A stretch of DNA of 64,000 nt from Bin95 sp965220855 (GTDB lineage: Bacteria; Pseudomonadota; Alphaproteobacteria; Bin95): the NCBI GenBank assembly GCA_965220855.1, contig CBDCQY010000001.1, forward strand, positions 2,294,001 through 2,358,000, read 5' to 3'. The position numbers and the translations under genes were made by a program. Within the stretch, counting starts at the first letter, position 1; every line of letters starts with the position of its first letter. The notes below the pieces were generated by a model. The model was given only the letters and a program-made list of their open reading frames with translations. It ran no database searches and had not been told where the DNA came from. Below, in pieces: positions 1-7,629 of this stretch.

Positions 1-602
1 TCGGCCTGCATCCGCATTACGTAGCGGCGGAAGGGATGCCGGAAGAGGGCGAGCTGGTGGCCTTCGCCCGCCATCCGAAGGTCGTCGCGCTCGGCGAAAC
101 CGGGCTCGACTATCACTACGACCGCAGCCCGCGCGACCTCCAGCAGGAGAGCTTTCGCCGGCATATCCGCGCTTCGGCGACCGCCGGCGTGCCCTTCGTC
201 GTGCACAGCCGCAATGCCGACGCCGATACAGCGGCGATCCTGGAAGACGAGGCGGCCGGGCGCGTTCCCGGCGTCATGCACTGCTTCAGCAGCGGGCGCG
301 GCCTGGCCGAGCGGGCGCTCGCGCTCGGCCTGCATATCTCGCTGTCCGGCATCGTGACCTTCCGCAATTCGGACGGCTTGCGCGAGATCGCCGCCGACAT
401 TCCGCTCGACCGGCTGCTGGTGGAGACCGATGCGCCGTTCCTGGCCCCGGTTCCCAACCGCGGCAAGCGCAACGAGCCGGCCTGGGTCGTGCATACCGCA
501 TCGGTCATGGCCGGCCTCAAGGGGATGTCCGAGCAGGACTTCGCGCGCGCGACCACCGACAATTTCTTCCGCCTGTTCCCGAAGGCCAGGGCTTGCGCAT
601 AA
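1..602 (+). CDS. tatD: TatD family metal-dependent hydrolase (5' end outside window)
   Basis: This is the C-terminal two thirds of a TatD-type DNase, a TIM-barrel metal-dependent hydrolase of the cytoplasm. The frame is open from the window edge and begins GLHPHY, matching the family's conserved G-x-HP-H segment, so the ATG at 36 is internal. Family hallmarks visible are the metal-binding GETGLDY, the PFVVHSRNAD strand, the MHCFS motif and the ETDAPFLAP motif near the C-terminus. The 3' end overlaps the TTG start of the metallo-hydrolase/MazG gene by ten bases, so the genes are probably co-transcribed. In many proteobacteria tatD follows metG and holB; that region would lie upstream. The identification is secure; the exact nuclease substrate is not. 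Confidence 0.93.
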   Translation, partial: GLHPHYVAAEGMPEEGELVAFARHPKVVALGETGLDYHYDRSPRDLQQESFRRHIRASATAGVPFVVHSRNADADTAAILEDEAAGRVPGVMHCFSSGRGLAERALALGLHISLSGIVTFRNSDGLREIAADIPLDRLLVETDAPFLAPVPNRGKRNEPAWVVHTASVMAGLKGMSEQDFARATTDNFFRLFPKARACA

Positions 603-2206
603 CCGTTCTCGGCTGCGGCGGCTCGGCCGGCGTGCCGGTCGCGAGCGGCGACTGGGGGGCCTGCGACCCCGACGATCCGCGCAATCGCCGCCGCCGGCCC
701 TCGATCCTGATCGAGGCCGAGGGCGCGCGCATCGTCGTGGACACCGGCCCGGACTTTCGCGAGCAATGGCTGGCGGTGGGCGGCGGGCGGCTGGACGCGG
801 TGATCTACACCCACGCCCATGCCGACCACATTCACGGCATCGACGATTTGAAGTCGCTCTGCACCGTCGCCGGCGGCCCGCTGGACATCTATGGCCGGGC
901 CGAGGTGCTGGAGCGCCTCCGCCAGCGCTTTCCCTACGCCTTCGCCGAACCTGCCGACGGGCCGCCTTTCTTTCGGCCGAGCCTGCGGGCGCATCCGGTG
1001 GAGAACGCATTCGACGTCGCCGGGGTTGCGTTCCGCGCCTTCCGCCAGCGCCACGGGCGCGGCTGGTCCACGGGCCTGCGCATCGGCGCCTTCGCCTACA
1101 GCACCGATGTTTCGGAACTCGACGAGGCGGCGTTCGAGGCGCTCGCCGGGATCGAATGCTGGATCGTCGGGGCCGGCCATGCGGATCTGCCGAGCGGCAA
1201 TCACGCCTTCCTGCCGACGGTGCTGGACTGGGTGGCGCGCATCGGCCCGCAGCAGACCGTGCTGACGCATCTCAACCATCATATGGATTATCGCGCGCTC
1301 AAGGCCACGCTGCCGGCGGGCGTGCAGCCGGGCATCGACGGCATGATGCTCGAAATGGCCGCGAATGCGCCGCCTATTATTTCCCATAATACACCTTATG
1401 CGATTTTTGGGCCAGAGCGGCAGGCGCAACCCGTTGATTCCCTTCTCGAAGTCATGGCGACCCTGCGCGCGCCGACCGTCGGCTGCCCCTGGGACATCGA
1501 GCAGAGTTTCGAGACCATCGCGCCCTACACCATCGAGGAAGCCTATGAGGTCGCCGAGGCGATCCGTCAGGGCGACCTGGATGCGCTGCGCGAGGAGCTG
1601 GGCGATCTGCTGTTCCAGGTGGTGTTCCACGCGCGCATGGCCGAGGAGCGCGGCGCCTTCGCCTTCGCCGATGTGGCGCGCGCCGTCGTCGCGAAGATGG
1701 TCGCCCGCCATCCGCATGTGTTCGCCGGCGAGGCGTCGTCGGATGCCGAGGCGCAGACCCGCAACTGGGAGGCGCACAAGGAGCGCGAGCGCGGGCGCAA
1801 GGCGGCCGGGCGCGGCGGCGGGCCTCCGAGCGCGCTCGAGGATGTGCCGTTCGCCCTGCCCGCCCTGCTGCGGGCCGAGAAGCTGCAGCGCCGCGCCGCC
1901 CGGCAAGGTTTCGACTGGCCCGACGCGGCGCCGGTCTATGACAAGGTGCGCGAGGAGCTGGACGAGCTGGCGGCGCCCGGCGCGGATTTGCCGGCCGAGC
2001 TGGGCGATGTGCTCTTTTCCGTGGTCAATCTCGCGCGTAAGCTCGATATTGCGCCCGAGACGGCGCTGCGCGCGGCGAACGCCCGCTTCGAGCGGCGCTT
2101 CCGGCGCGTCGAGGTGCTGGCGCGCGAGCGGGGCCTCGCGATGAAAGACGCCTCGCTGGCGGTGCTGGACGGGTTGTGGGAACGGGCGAAACGGGAGCAG
2201 GAGTGA
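593..2206 (+). CDS. mazG: Fusion of PhnP-like metallo-beta-lactamase hydrolase and MazG NTP pyrophosphohydrolase
   Basis: One open frame of 537 residues joins two proteins that are usually separate neighbours. Residues 1-258 are a PhnP-like metallo-beta-lactamase fold with the metal motif HAHADH at 74-79. Residues from about 284 to 537 are a full-length MazG, with GCPWD, EEAYE, EELGDLL in the first domain and EELDEL, AELGDVLF in the second. MazG hydrolyses non-canonical NTPs and is linked to nucleotide-pool housekeeping. The start is TTG at 593, overlapping tatD. The linker (about residues 260-283) is encoded by a strikingly AT-rich stretch holding a dif-like site. An ATG at 1454 could give a slightly short separate MazG, so translation may start there too. 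The fusion is read directly from the sequence; whether one polypeptide is made is inferred. Confidence 0.88.
   Translation: MRITVLGCGGSAGVPVASGDWGACDPDDPRNRRRRPSILIEAEGARIVVDTGPDFREQWLAVGGGRLDAVIYTHAHADHIHGIDDLKSLCTVAGGPLDIYGRAEVLERLRQRFPYAFAEPADGPPFFRPSLRAHPVENAFDVAGVAFRAFRQRHGRGWSTGLRIGAFAYSTDVSELDEAAFEALAGIECWIVGAGHADLPSGNHAFLPTVLDWVARIGPQQTVLTHLNHHMDYRALKATLPAGVQPGIDGMMLEMAANAPPIISHNTPYAIFGPERQAQPVDSLLEVMATLRAPTVGCPWDIEQSFETIAPYTIEEAYEVAEAIRQGDLDALREELGDLLFQVVFHARMAEERGAFAFADVARAVVAKMVARHPHVFAGEASSDAEAQTRNWEAHKERERGRKAAGRGGGPPSALEDVPFALPALLRAEKLQRRAARQGFDWPDAAPVYDKVREELDELAAPGADLPAELGDVLFSVVNLARKLDIAPETALRAANARFERRFRRVEVLARERGLAMKDASLAVLDGLWERAKREQE
1379..1406 (-). other. dif: Candidate dif site (XerC/XerD recombination site) inside coding linker
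   Basis: On the minus strand the 28 bases read AAATCGCATAA / GGTGTA / TTATGGGAAAT. Compared with E. coli dif (GGTGCGCATAA / TGTATA / TTATGTTAAAT) I count 7 of 11, 4 of 6 and 9 of 11 matches. The layout of two 11-bp arms with CATAA and TTATG flanking a 6-bp centre is that of XerC and XerD sites. The surrounding 34 bases (1375-1408) hold only 9 G or C, in a very GC-rich region. The site lies in the linker between the metallo-hydrolase and MazG domains. If correct, it marks the chromosome terminus. Confidence 0.65.
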
Positions 2207-3354
2207 TGCGGCTCGAACTTCAACAAGCGCTTTCCCGCCGGCTGTTCGCGCATCTCGACGCCGGGACCACCGATGTGTGGCCGGAGGTCGTGCGCCAGCC
2301 GGTCAGCGCCTATACCTGCCCCGACCGCGCCGAGCGCGAATGGCGCGAGCTGTTCCAGCGCCGCCCGCTGTTCGTCGGCCTTTCCGGCCTGCTGCCGAAG
2401 CCGGGCGACTGGATCACCTCCGACGAGACCGGCATTCCGCTGCTCATCGTGCGCGGGCGCGACGGCGCGCCCCGCGCCTTCGCCAATGTCTGTCGCCACC
2501 GGGGCGCGAAGCTGGTCGAGGGCAGCGGCTGCGGCGCGGCCGCCTTCTCCTGCCCCTATCACGGCTGGACCTACGATCTCGACGGGCGGCTGATCGGCCT
2601 GCCGGACGAGCGCAACTTTCCCGGCGTGGCGCGCGCCGACCATCGCCTGGCGCCCGTGCCGGTGGCGGAGCGCCACGGCATGCTGTTCGCGCAGGCGACG
2701 CCGGGCGATCCGTTCGACGTCGATGACCTGCTGGAGGGTCTCAGCGGCGATTTCGCGCCTTACGGCCTGGAGAGCTGGACGCATTATTCCCGCCAGCGCT
2801 TCGACTTCGCGATGAACTGGAAGATCGCCGTCGATACCTTCCTGGAGCCCTATCACTTCCCTTTCCTGCACAAGAACACCGTCGGCCCGATCTTCATCGG
2901 CAATCTCTGCCTCTATGACGGCTTCGGGCCGCATCTGCGCGAGGTGCTGCCGCGCCACGGGCTGCGCGCCATGCGCGAGCGGCCGCCGGAGGAATGGGAC
3001 CTGGTCGATAATTCGGCGCTGGTCTATGTGTTCTTCCCCAACACCGCCTTCATCGTGCAGAAGGACCATATGGAGGTCTGGCGCTGCTTCCCGAAGCAGG
3101 GCGGCGATCCGGGCGCGGCCACCATCCTGTTCGATTTCTACATCCCCGAACCGGCCGGAAACGAGAAGGCGCGCATCCACTGGGACAAGAATGTCGATCT
3201 CGCGGTGCGCACCGTGATCGAGGAGGACTTCCCGACCGGCGCGACCATCCAGGCGGGCTTCGCCGCCGGCGTGAACGCGCATGTCACCATCGGCCGCAAC
3301 GAGCCGGCCGTGGCCCATTTCGAGACGATGGTGAACCGCTACGCGGCGGCCTGA
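2206..3354 (+). CDS. Aromatic ring-hydroxylating dioxygenase alpha-subunit-like Rieske protein
   Basis: This 382-residue protein is a Rieske non-haem iron oxygenase of the large-subunit type. The [2Fe-2S] ligands are C96-x-H98 and C116-x2-H119 (CRHRG and CPYHGW). The catalytic iron site is suggested by NWKIAVDTFLEPYHFPFLH with H217 and H222. The start is the ATG at 2206 that shares one base with the TGA of the preceding gene (TGATG), so translation is probably coupled; the longer frame from 2176 lies inside mazG. No beta subunit, ferredoxin or reductase gene lies next to it, so the electron donor is unknown. The substrate cannot be read from the sequence; the family includes aromatic, carnitine and betaine-type oxygenases. 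Its 3' end overlaps the opposite-strand NifU-like gene by 16 bases. Confidence 0.88.
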   Translation: MRLELQQALSRRLFAHLDAGTTDVWPEVVRQPVSAYTCPDRAEREWRELFQRRPLFVGLSGLLPKPGDWITSDETGIPLLIVRGRDGAPRAFANVCRHRGAKLVEGSGCGAAAFSCPYHGWTYDLDGRLIGLPDERNFPGVARADHRLAPVPVAERHGMLFAQATPGDPFDVDDLLEGLSGDFAPYGLESWTHYSRQRFDFAMNWKIAVDTFLEPYHFPFLHKNTVGPIFIGNLCLYDGFGPHLREVLPRHGLRAMRERPPEEWDLVDNSALVYVFFPNTAFIVQKDHMEVWRCFPKQGGDPGAATILFDFYIPEPAGNEKARIHWDKNVDLAVRTVIEEDFPTGATIQAGFAAGVNAHVTIGRNEPAVAHFETMVNRYAAA

Positions 3355-3770
3355 AGCGCCGCCAGGGTCGTTTCGAACGGCAGCAGCACGGCGCCGTGGC
3401 GCGCGCGCACCGGGCGCACCGGCTCCAGGCGCCGGAACGCCTCCCAGACGCCGGTGGGCGGCGCGCCGCCATCGAGAAAGCCTGCAAGCGCCGCCTGCCC
3501 CGCCGCGATCTCTTCCGCGCTCCGCCCGAGGGCCGCCTCGGCGAACAGCGCCGCCGAGGCCTGGCCGAAGGCGCAGGCGCGCAGCTGCTGGGCGTAGTCG
3601 GCGATGCGCCCGTCCTCCGCGAGCGCCACCTCGACCGTCATGCTGCTGCCGCAGACCCGGCTGGTGCGGCTGGCGGTTCCCTCCGGCGCGGCCAGCCGCC
3701 CGACGCGCGAAATGGCGCCGGCGAGGCGGAGAATGTCGCGGGTGTAGAGCGTGTGGATCGCGTCGGTCAT
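3339..3770 (-). CDS. NifU/SufU-like iron-sulfur cluster scaffold protein
   Basis: This 143-residue protein resembles the IscU/NifU N-terminal domain, the cytoplasmic scaffold on which iron-sulfur clusters form. Residues matching the family are R-V-C40-G-S, the A-C66-AFGQAS helix and an RARHGAVLLPFE segment at 122-133. The third cluster-ligand cysteine normally found in that last segment is absent, with H125 in its place, so classical scaffold chemistry is doubtful. The gene is convergent with the Rieske oxygenase and overlaps its 3' end. It stands alone, not within a suf or isc operon. The fold assignment is good, while the role is uncertain. Confidence 0.75.
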   Translation of the reverse strand: MTDAIHTLYTRDILRLAGAISRVGRLAAPEGTASRTSRVCGSSMTVEVALAEDGRIADYAQQLRACAFGQASAALFAEAALGRSAEEIAAGQAALAGFLDGGAPPTGVWEAFRRLEPVRPVRARHGAVLLPFETTLAALQAAA

Positions 3771-3835
3771 CGACCCTTCATCTGGGCATGGGGAGGGGCG
3801 GCGGCAAGACCGGAGCGCCCTCCCCCGCCCGGCGC

Positions 3836-5410
3836 TCAGTTCTTCATGACATAGTAGAGCATGAACTGGTTGTCCGCGCGCTGCGCCAGATCGATAGCGT
3901 CGGACTTGCCCCAGGCCAGGCCCTGCTGGTGCAGCGGGATGGTCGCGACCTCCGAGGTGGTGGTCGTATAGGCCTCGGCGATCATGGCGTTGCGCTCCGC
4001 CCGATCGGTCGAGACCTTGATCCGGTCGGTCAGCGCATCGACATCCTTGTTGCAGTAGCCGCCCAGATTGAACTTGCCGCGCCCGCCTTCCTCGCGGCAG
4101 TTGAGCAGGTTGTAGAGCACGTTCCAGCTGTCGAAGGAGCCGGGCGTCCAGCCGATCAGGAAGAAGCTGGTGTCGTATTTCGGCCCCAGCACCTTCTTGA
4201 AGTAGAGCGCCTTGGGCTGGGCCAGCAGATCGACCTTTATCCCCACCTTGGCGAGCATGGAGGTGACCGCGATGCAGATCTGCTCGTCATTGACATAGCG
4301 GTTGTTGGGGCAGTCCATGCCGACCTCGAAGCCGTCCGCATAGCCGGCCTCGGCCAGCAGCGCCCTGGCCTTGTCGGGATCGTAGGCGAGGCGCTCCAAT
4401 CCGGCGGCCTGCGGGAAGAGCTTCGGCGAGATCATGATCGCCGAGGGGTCGGAAAGCTCGCGCATGACCTTCTTGCGGATCGCCTCGATATTGATTGCGT
4501 GATAGAAGGCCTGGCGCACGCGCAAATCGTGGAACGGGTTGGCGCCCTTGACGCTCGAATAGAGCAGTTCGTCGCGGGCGATGTCGAAGCCGAGAAAGAT
4601 GGTGCGCAGCTCCGGGCCGATCAGCACCGAGGTGCCGGCATTGCCGTTCACGCGCGCGATGTCCTGCACCGGCACCGGATAGGCCATGTCGATCTCGCCG
4701 GAGAGCAGCGCCGCGACGCGGGTGGCGTCGGAGCCGATCGGCTTGAAGACGACGCGGGTGAGATTGTGCTTCGGCGTGTCCCACCAGCCTTCATGCGGCT
4801 CCAGCACGGTCTCGACATCGGTCTCGCGCTTCACGACCTTGAACGGCCCGGTGCCATTGGTGTTGAAGGCGGCGTAATTGTCGGTGCCTTCGGTGACCGA
4901 GGCCGGCGAGACGGCGTTGTTCGCCTCGGTCCACTCCTTGTCCATGATGTACCAGGTCGCCCATTCCGAATGGAGGATCGGGTTGGGGCCTTCGGTGACG
5001 AAATCCACCGTGTGGTCATCGACCTTCACCACCTGGACGCTGTCCGCGATGCGGGTCTTGAGGTCGGAGCCCTTGGCCCGCACCCGGTCGGCGGAGAAGA
5101 CCACATCGTCGGCGTCGAAGGCGTTGCCATTGTGGAAGACGACGCCCTTGCGCAGATGGAAGCGCCAGCGGTTCGGCTCCACGATCTCCCAGCTTTCCGC
5201 CAGCGCCGGCTCGATCTGCAAATCGGGGCCGCGACGGATCAGCCCTTCATAGATGTTGCCGAGCAGGCCGAGCGTGAAGGTCTCGTTCAGCACATAGGGA
5301 TCGAGCGCCTGCGCGTCGCCCTGGAACGACCAGGTGAAGGTCTTGGCGCCGGCCGGGGCGGCGAGCGCCGTTGCGGCGGCAACCGCCGCTGCGGCGAGTC
5401 GGGTTCGCAT
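3836..5410 (-). CDS. Peptide ABC transporter substrate-binding protein (family 5, DppA-like)
   Basis: This 524-residue protein belongs to the solute-binding family 5 (DppA/OppA), periplasmic receptors for di- and oligopeptides, nickel or related cargo. Residues 1-22 form a signal peptide (MRTRLAAAAVAAATALAA then PAGA) with probable cleavage after AGA. The mature part begins TFTWSFQGDAQALDPY and continues with NIYEGLIRR and WRFHLRKGVVFHNG, both typical of the family. No permease genes are adjacent; the only related gene nearby is the lone ATPase at 7626-8585. A weak ribosome site (AAGG) sits eight bases ahead of the ATG. The ligand cannot be told from the sequence. Confidence 0.9.
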   Translation of the reverse strand: MRTRLAAAAVAAATALAAPAGAKTFTWSFQGDAQALDPYVLNETFTLGLLGNIYEGLIRRGPDLQIEPALAESWEIVEPNRWRFHLRKGVVFHNGNAFDADDVVFSADRVRAKGSDLKTRIADSVQVVKVDDHTVDFVTEGPNPILHSEWATWYIMDKEWTEANNAVSPASVTEGTDNYAAFNTNGTGPFKVVKRETDVETVLEPHEGWWDTPKHNLTRVVFKPIGSDATRVAALLSGEIDMAYPVPVQDIARVNGNAGTSVLIGPELRTIFLGFDIARDELLYSSVKGANPFHDLRVRQAFYHAINIEAIRKKVMRELSDPSAIMISPKLFPQAAGLERLAYDPDKARALLAEAGYADGFEVGMDCPNNRYVNDEQICIAVTSMLAKVGIKVDLLAQPKALYFKKVLGPKYDTSFFLIGWTPGSFDSWNVLYNLLNCREEGGRGKFNLGGYCNKDVDALTDRIKVSTDRAERNAMIAEAYTTTTSEVATIPLHQQGLAWGKSDAIDLAQRADNQFMLYYVMKN

Positions 5411-5532
5411 GGTGGAACACCTTTCGGGGTCGGGTTGCGGGAGGCCGGAACCTATAGCGACAGCGCCGGGGAAGAAAGCGCCGGGAACGCGCTATAATGC
5501 GGCCGGCGGACCTCACGCGGAGGCGGCGACGG

Positions 5533-6255
5533 ATGACGGGCGCGATCGGCGTCGAGCATTGCACGGGCAGCATGGGATCGCGGTTCACGCTCTACCGCTT
5601 CGTTCCCGAGGAGATCCCGCGCCTGGCGAAGCTCGACTGGAACAGCATCGGCCGGCGCGTGTTCATAGACGCCGCGCACGGCCTGATCGCCCTGATGTCG
5701 CCCTCGCCCGAGCACGAAGAATACGCCCGGGGCATCGACCGCACGGTCCAGGACCTCTGCCGGGCGCTCGGACTTCGCATCGCCACGCTCGGATCGACGC
5801 GCTGGCGCCGCCCGGAGGACCCCGAGAACAGCGGCGCGGAGCCGGACGCCTGCTTCTATATGGGCCGGGCCGCCGAACGGCGCGAACTGGCGCGCCGGCA
5901 AGGCGGCGAGGCCCTGGCCGCCTTCTATCGCGACACCCCTCCCGACCTGGTGATCGAGGTGGAGCGGAGCCGTGGAGATGCGGACAAGCCGGCATTCTAT
6001 CGCCGGCTGGGCGCGGCCGAGATGTGGCGGCTCGACATTGCCGGCAACCGCCGGGAAGCGCTCATGCTGGACCTGCAGGCGGCCGGCGGACCCGAGACGC
6101 TGGCGGCCTCGCGCCTGCTGGAGCCGGCCAGCCCGGCCTTCCTGCTGGAGGCGCTGGAGCTCGCGGTCGAGAACCGCCTGTCGGAGCTGGAAGCCGCCAT
6201 CGCCGGGCGCATCCGGAGCCTGAACGAACGGAGAGGCTCCGACCCTTCGTCCTGA
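5533..6255 (+). CDS. Uma2 family (DUF820) putative restriction-fold protein
   Basis: This 240-residue protein has the Uma2/DUF820 pattern, a PD-(D/E)XK-like nuclease fold abundant in cyanobacteria and scattered elsewhere. Visible elements are the SPSPEHE segment, EPDACFY, PPDLVIEVERS and a following K-PAFYRRLGAAEMW, the usual positions of the acidic and lysine residues of the fold. I chose the ATG at 5533, which has GGAGG ten bases upstream. An upstream ATG at 5497 overlaps a perfect TATAAT at 5493-5498 that would place the transcript start near 5505. The C-terminal about 40 residues (VENRLSELEAAIAGRIRSL) look helical. Biological function is unknown for almost all members, and no partner gene is apparent. 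Confidence 0.75.
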   Translation: MTGAIGVEHCTGSMGSRFTLYRFVPEEIPRLAKLDWNSIGRRVFIDAAHGLIALMSPSPEHEEYARGIDRTVQDLCRALGLRIATLGSTRWRRPEDPENSGAEPDACFYMGRAAERRELARRQGGEALAAFYRDTPPDLVIEVERSRGDADKPAFYRRLGAAEMWRLDIAGNRREALMLDLQAAGGPETLAASRLLEPASPAFLLEALELAVENRLSELEAAIAGRIRSLNERRGSDPSS

Positions 6256-6265
6256 CGGCGAGCGT

Positions 6266-6294
6266 TTGCCTTTTCGGCCGGGACCGGCTAGCAA
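6266..6294 (+). promoter_or_regulatory. Candidate sigma-70 promoter of metZ
   Basis: TTGCCT at 6266-6271 is followed after 17 bases by TAGCAA at 6289-6294. The predicted start near 6301 coincides with the first base of the riboswitch P1 stem, which supports an otherwise weak -10 element. Confidence 0.45.
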
Positions 6295-6300
6295 GGGCGT

Positions 6301-6362
6301 CAGGCGGCGATTTGTGCCGACCGGCTTGCGGCCGCCTGTGAAACGAACTCGCTAAAAGGTCG
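6301..6362 (+). promoter_or_regulatory. SAM-II riboswitch
   Basis: The leader of metZ has the SAM-II aptamer architecture. A perfect 8-bp P1 stem pairs CAGGCGGC (6301-6308) with GCCGCCTG (6331-6338). The conserved GATTTG follows the 5' strand, the internal GCCGACCGGCTTGC segment lies in the loop, and the 3' tail carries GTGAAAC and the hallmark GCTAAAAGG (6351-6359) that forms the pseudoknot with the P1 loop. SAM-II elements are known to shut off metA, metX and metZ genes when S-adenosylmethionine is plentiful. The aptamer lies about 55 bases ahead of the ribosome site AGGGGA of metZ. Confidence 0.9.
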
Positions 6363-6429
6363 GGCGCCCTCTGCGCAATGCCGGTCTTGCCGGCTCCCGG
6401 CCTTCCGGCGCGCGCAGGGGAATCGGACC

Positions 6430-7629
6430 ATGCCTGTCAAAGAGCCATTGCAGCAGAACTGGCGGCCGCAGACGCTGGCGGTGCGCGGCGGAACCGCGCG
6501 TTCCGGCTTCGCCGAGACCAGCGAGGCGATCTTTGCCACCTCCGGCTATGTCTATGACACCGCCGAGCAGGCCGAGGACGCCTTCCAGGACCGCAACGAC
6601 CGCTTCATCTATTCGCGCTTCTCCAACCCGACCGTCGCCATGTTCCAGGATCGCATGGCGCTGATCGAGGGCGCCGAGGCGGCCTATGCGACCGCGAGCG
6701 GCATGGCGGCGGTGTTCGCCTCGCTCGCCTGCTGCGCCGGGGCCGGCGACCGGGTGGTGGCGAGCCGCGCCCTGTTCGGCTCCTGTCTGCACATCCTGAC
6801 CAAAATTCTACCGCGCTTCGGCGTCGAAACCGTCATCCTCGACGGCGGCGACCTCGACCGATGGGCGGACGCGCTGAAGCAGCCGGCGAAATGCGTGTTC
6901 ATCGAGACGCCTTCCAATCCCTGCCTCGACATCATCGACATCCGGGCGGTGTCGGAGCTCGCGCACCGGGCCGGCGCGCGCGTCATCATCGACAACGCCT
7001 TCGCCTCGCCGATCCTGCAGAAGCCGCTGGCGCTGGGCGCCGATGTCGTCGTCTATTCGGCGACCAAGCATATCGACGGCCAGGGCCGCTCCATGGGCGG
7101 GGTGGTGCTGGGCGACGGGGACTATTGCCACGAACTGCTGCGCCCCTTCCTGCGCCACACCGGGCCGGCGCTCAGCCCCTTCAACGCCTGGGTGCTGCTC
7201 AAGGGCCTGGAGACGCTGGAATTGCGCATCCGGCGCCACTGCGAGAATGCGCGCCGGGTGGCGGCCTGGCTCGCGGCTCGCGGCGATGTTGCCGAGACCC
7301 GCTATCCCGGCCTGCCCGGCCATCCGGGGCATGAGCTGGCGGCGGCGCAGATGGCCGATTTCGGCAGTGTGGTCGCGTTCTCGCCGGAAGGCGGCAAGGA
7401 GCGCGCCTTCCGGCTGCTGAACGCGCTGCGGTTGATCGACATTTCCAACAATCTGGGCGACGCGAAGAGCCTGATGACGCACCCCGCCACCACCACGCAT
7501 CAGCGCGTCGAGCCGGAGGAGCGCGCGCGACTCGGCATCGGCGAAGCGATGCTGCGGCTCTCGGTCGGCCTCGAAGACGCCGACGACATCATCGAGGACC
7601 TCGATCGGGCATTCGCGGCGGCGGGCTAA
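6430..7629 (+). CDS. metZ: O-succinylhomoserine sulfhydrylase
   Basis: This 399-residue enzyme belongs to the Cys/Met metabolism PLP family and makes homocysteine from O-succinylhomoserine and sulfide in the cytoplasm. Seen in the sequence are the PLP lysine K213 in YSATKHIDGQGR, D188 in IIDNAFASP that contacts the pyridine nitrogen, the YSRFSNPT segment at 61-68 and the C-terminal SVGLEDADDIIEDL. The start has the ribosome site AGGGGA eight bases upstream. The SAM-II riboswitch in its leader supports a role in methionine synthesis and specifically metZ, a common SAM-II target. The 3' end overlaps the opposite-strand ABC ATPase by four bases. Confidence 0.95.
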   Translation: MPVKEPLQQNWRPQTLAVRGGTARSGFAETSEAIFATSGYVYDTAEQAEDAFQDRNDRFIYSRFSNPTVAMFQDRMALIEGAEAAYATASGMAAVFASLACCAGAGDRVVASRALFGSCLHILTKILPRFGVETVILDGGDLDRWADALKQPAKCVFIETPSNPCLDIIDIRAVSELAHRAGARVIIDNAFASPILQKPLALGADVVVYSATKHIDGQGRSMGGVVLGDGDYCHELLRPFLRHTGPALSPFNAWVLLKGLETLELRIRRHCENARRVAAWLAARGDVAETRYPGLPGHPGHELAAAQMADFGSVVAFSPEGGKERAFRLLNALRLIDISNNLGDAKSLMTHPATTTHQRVEPEERARLGIGEAMLRLSVGLEDADDIIEDLDRAFAAAG

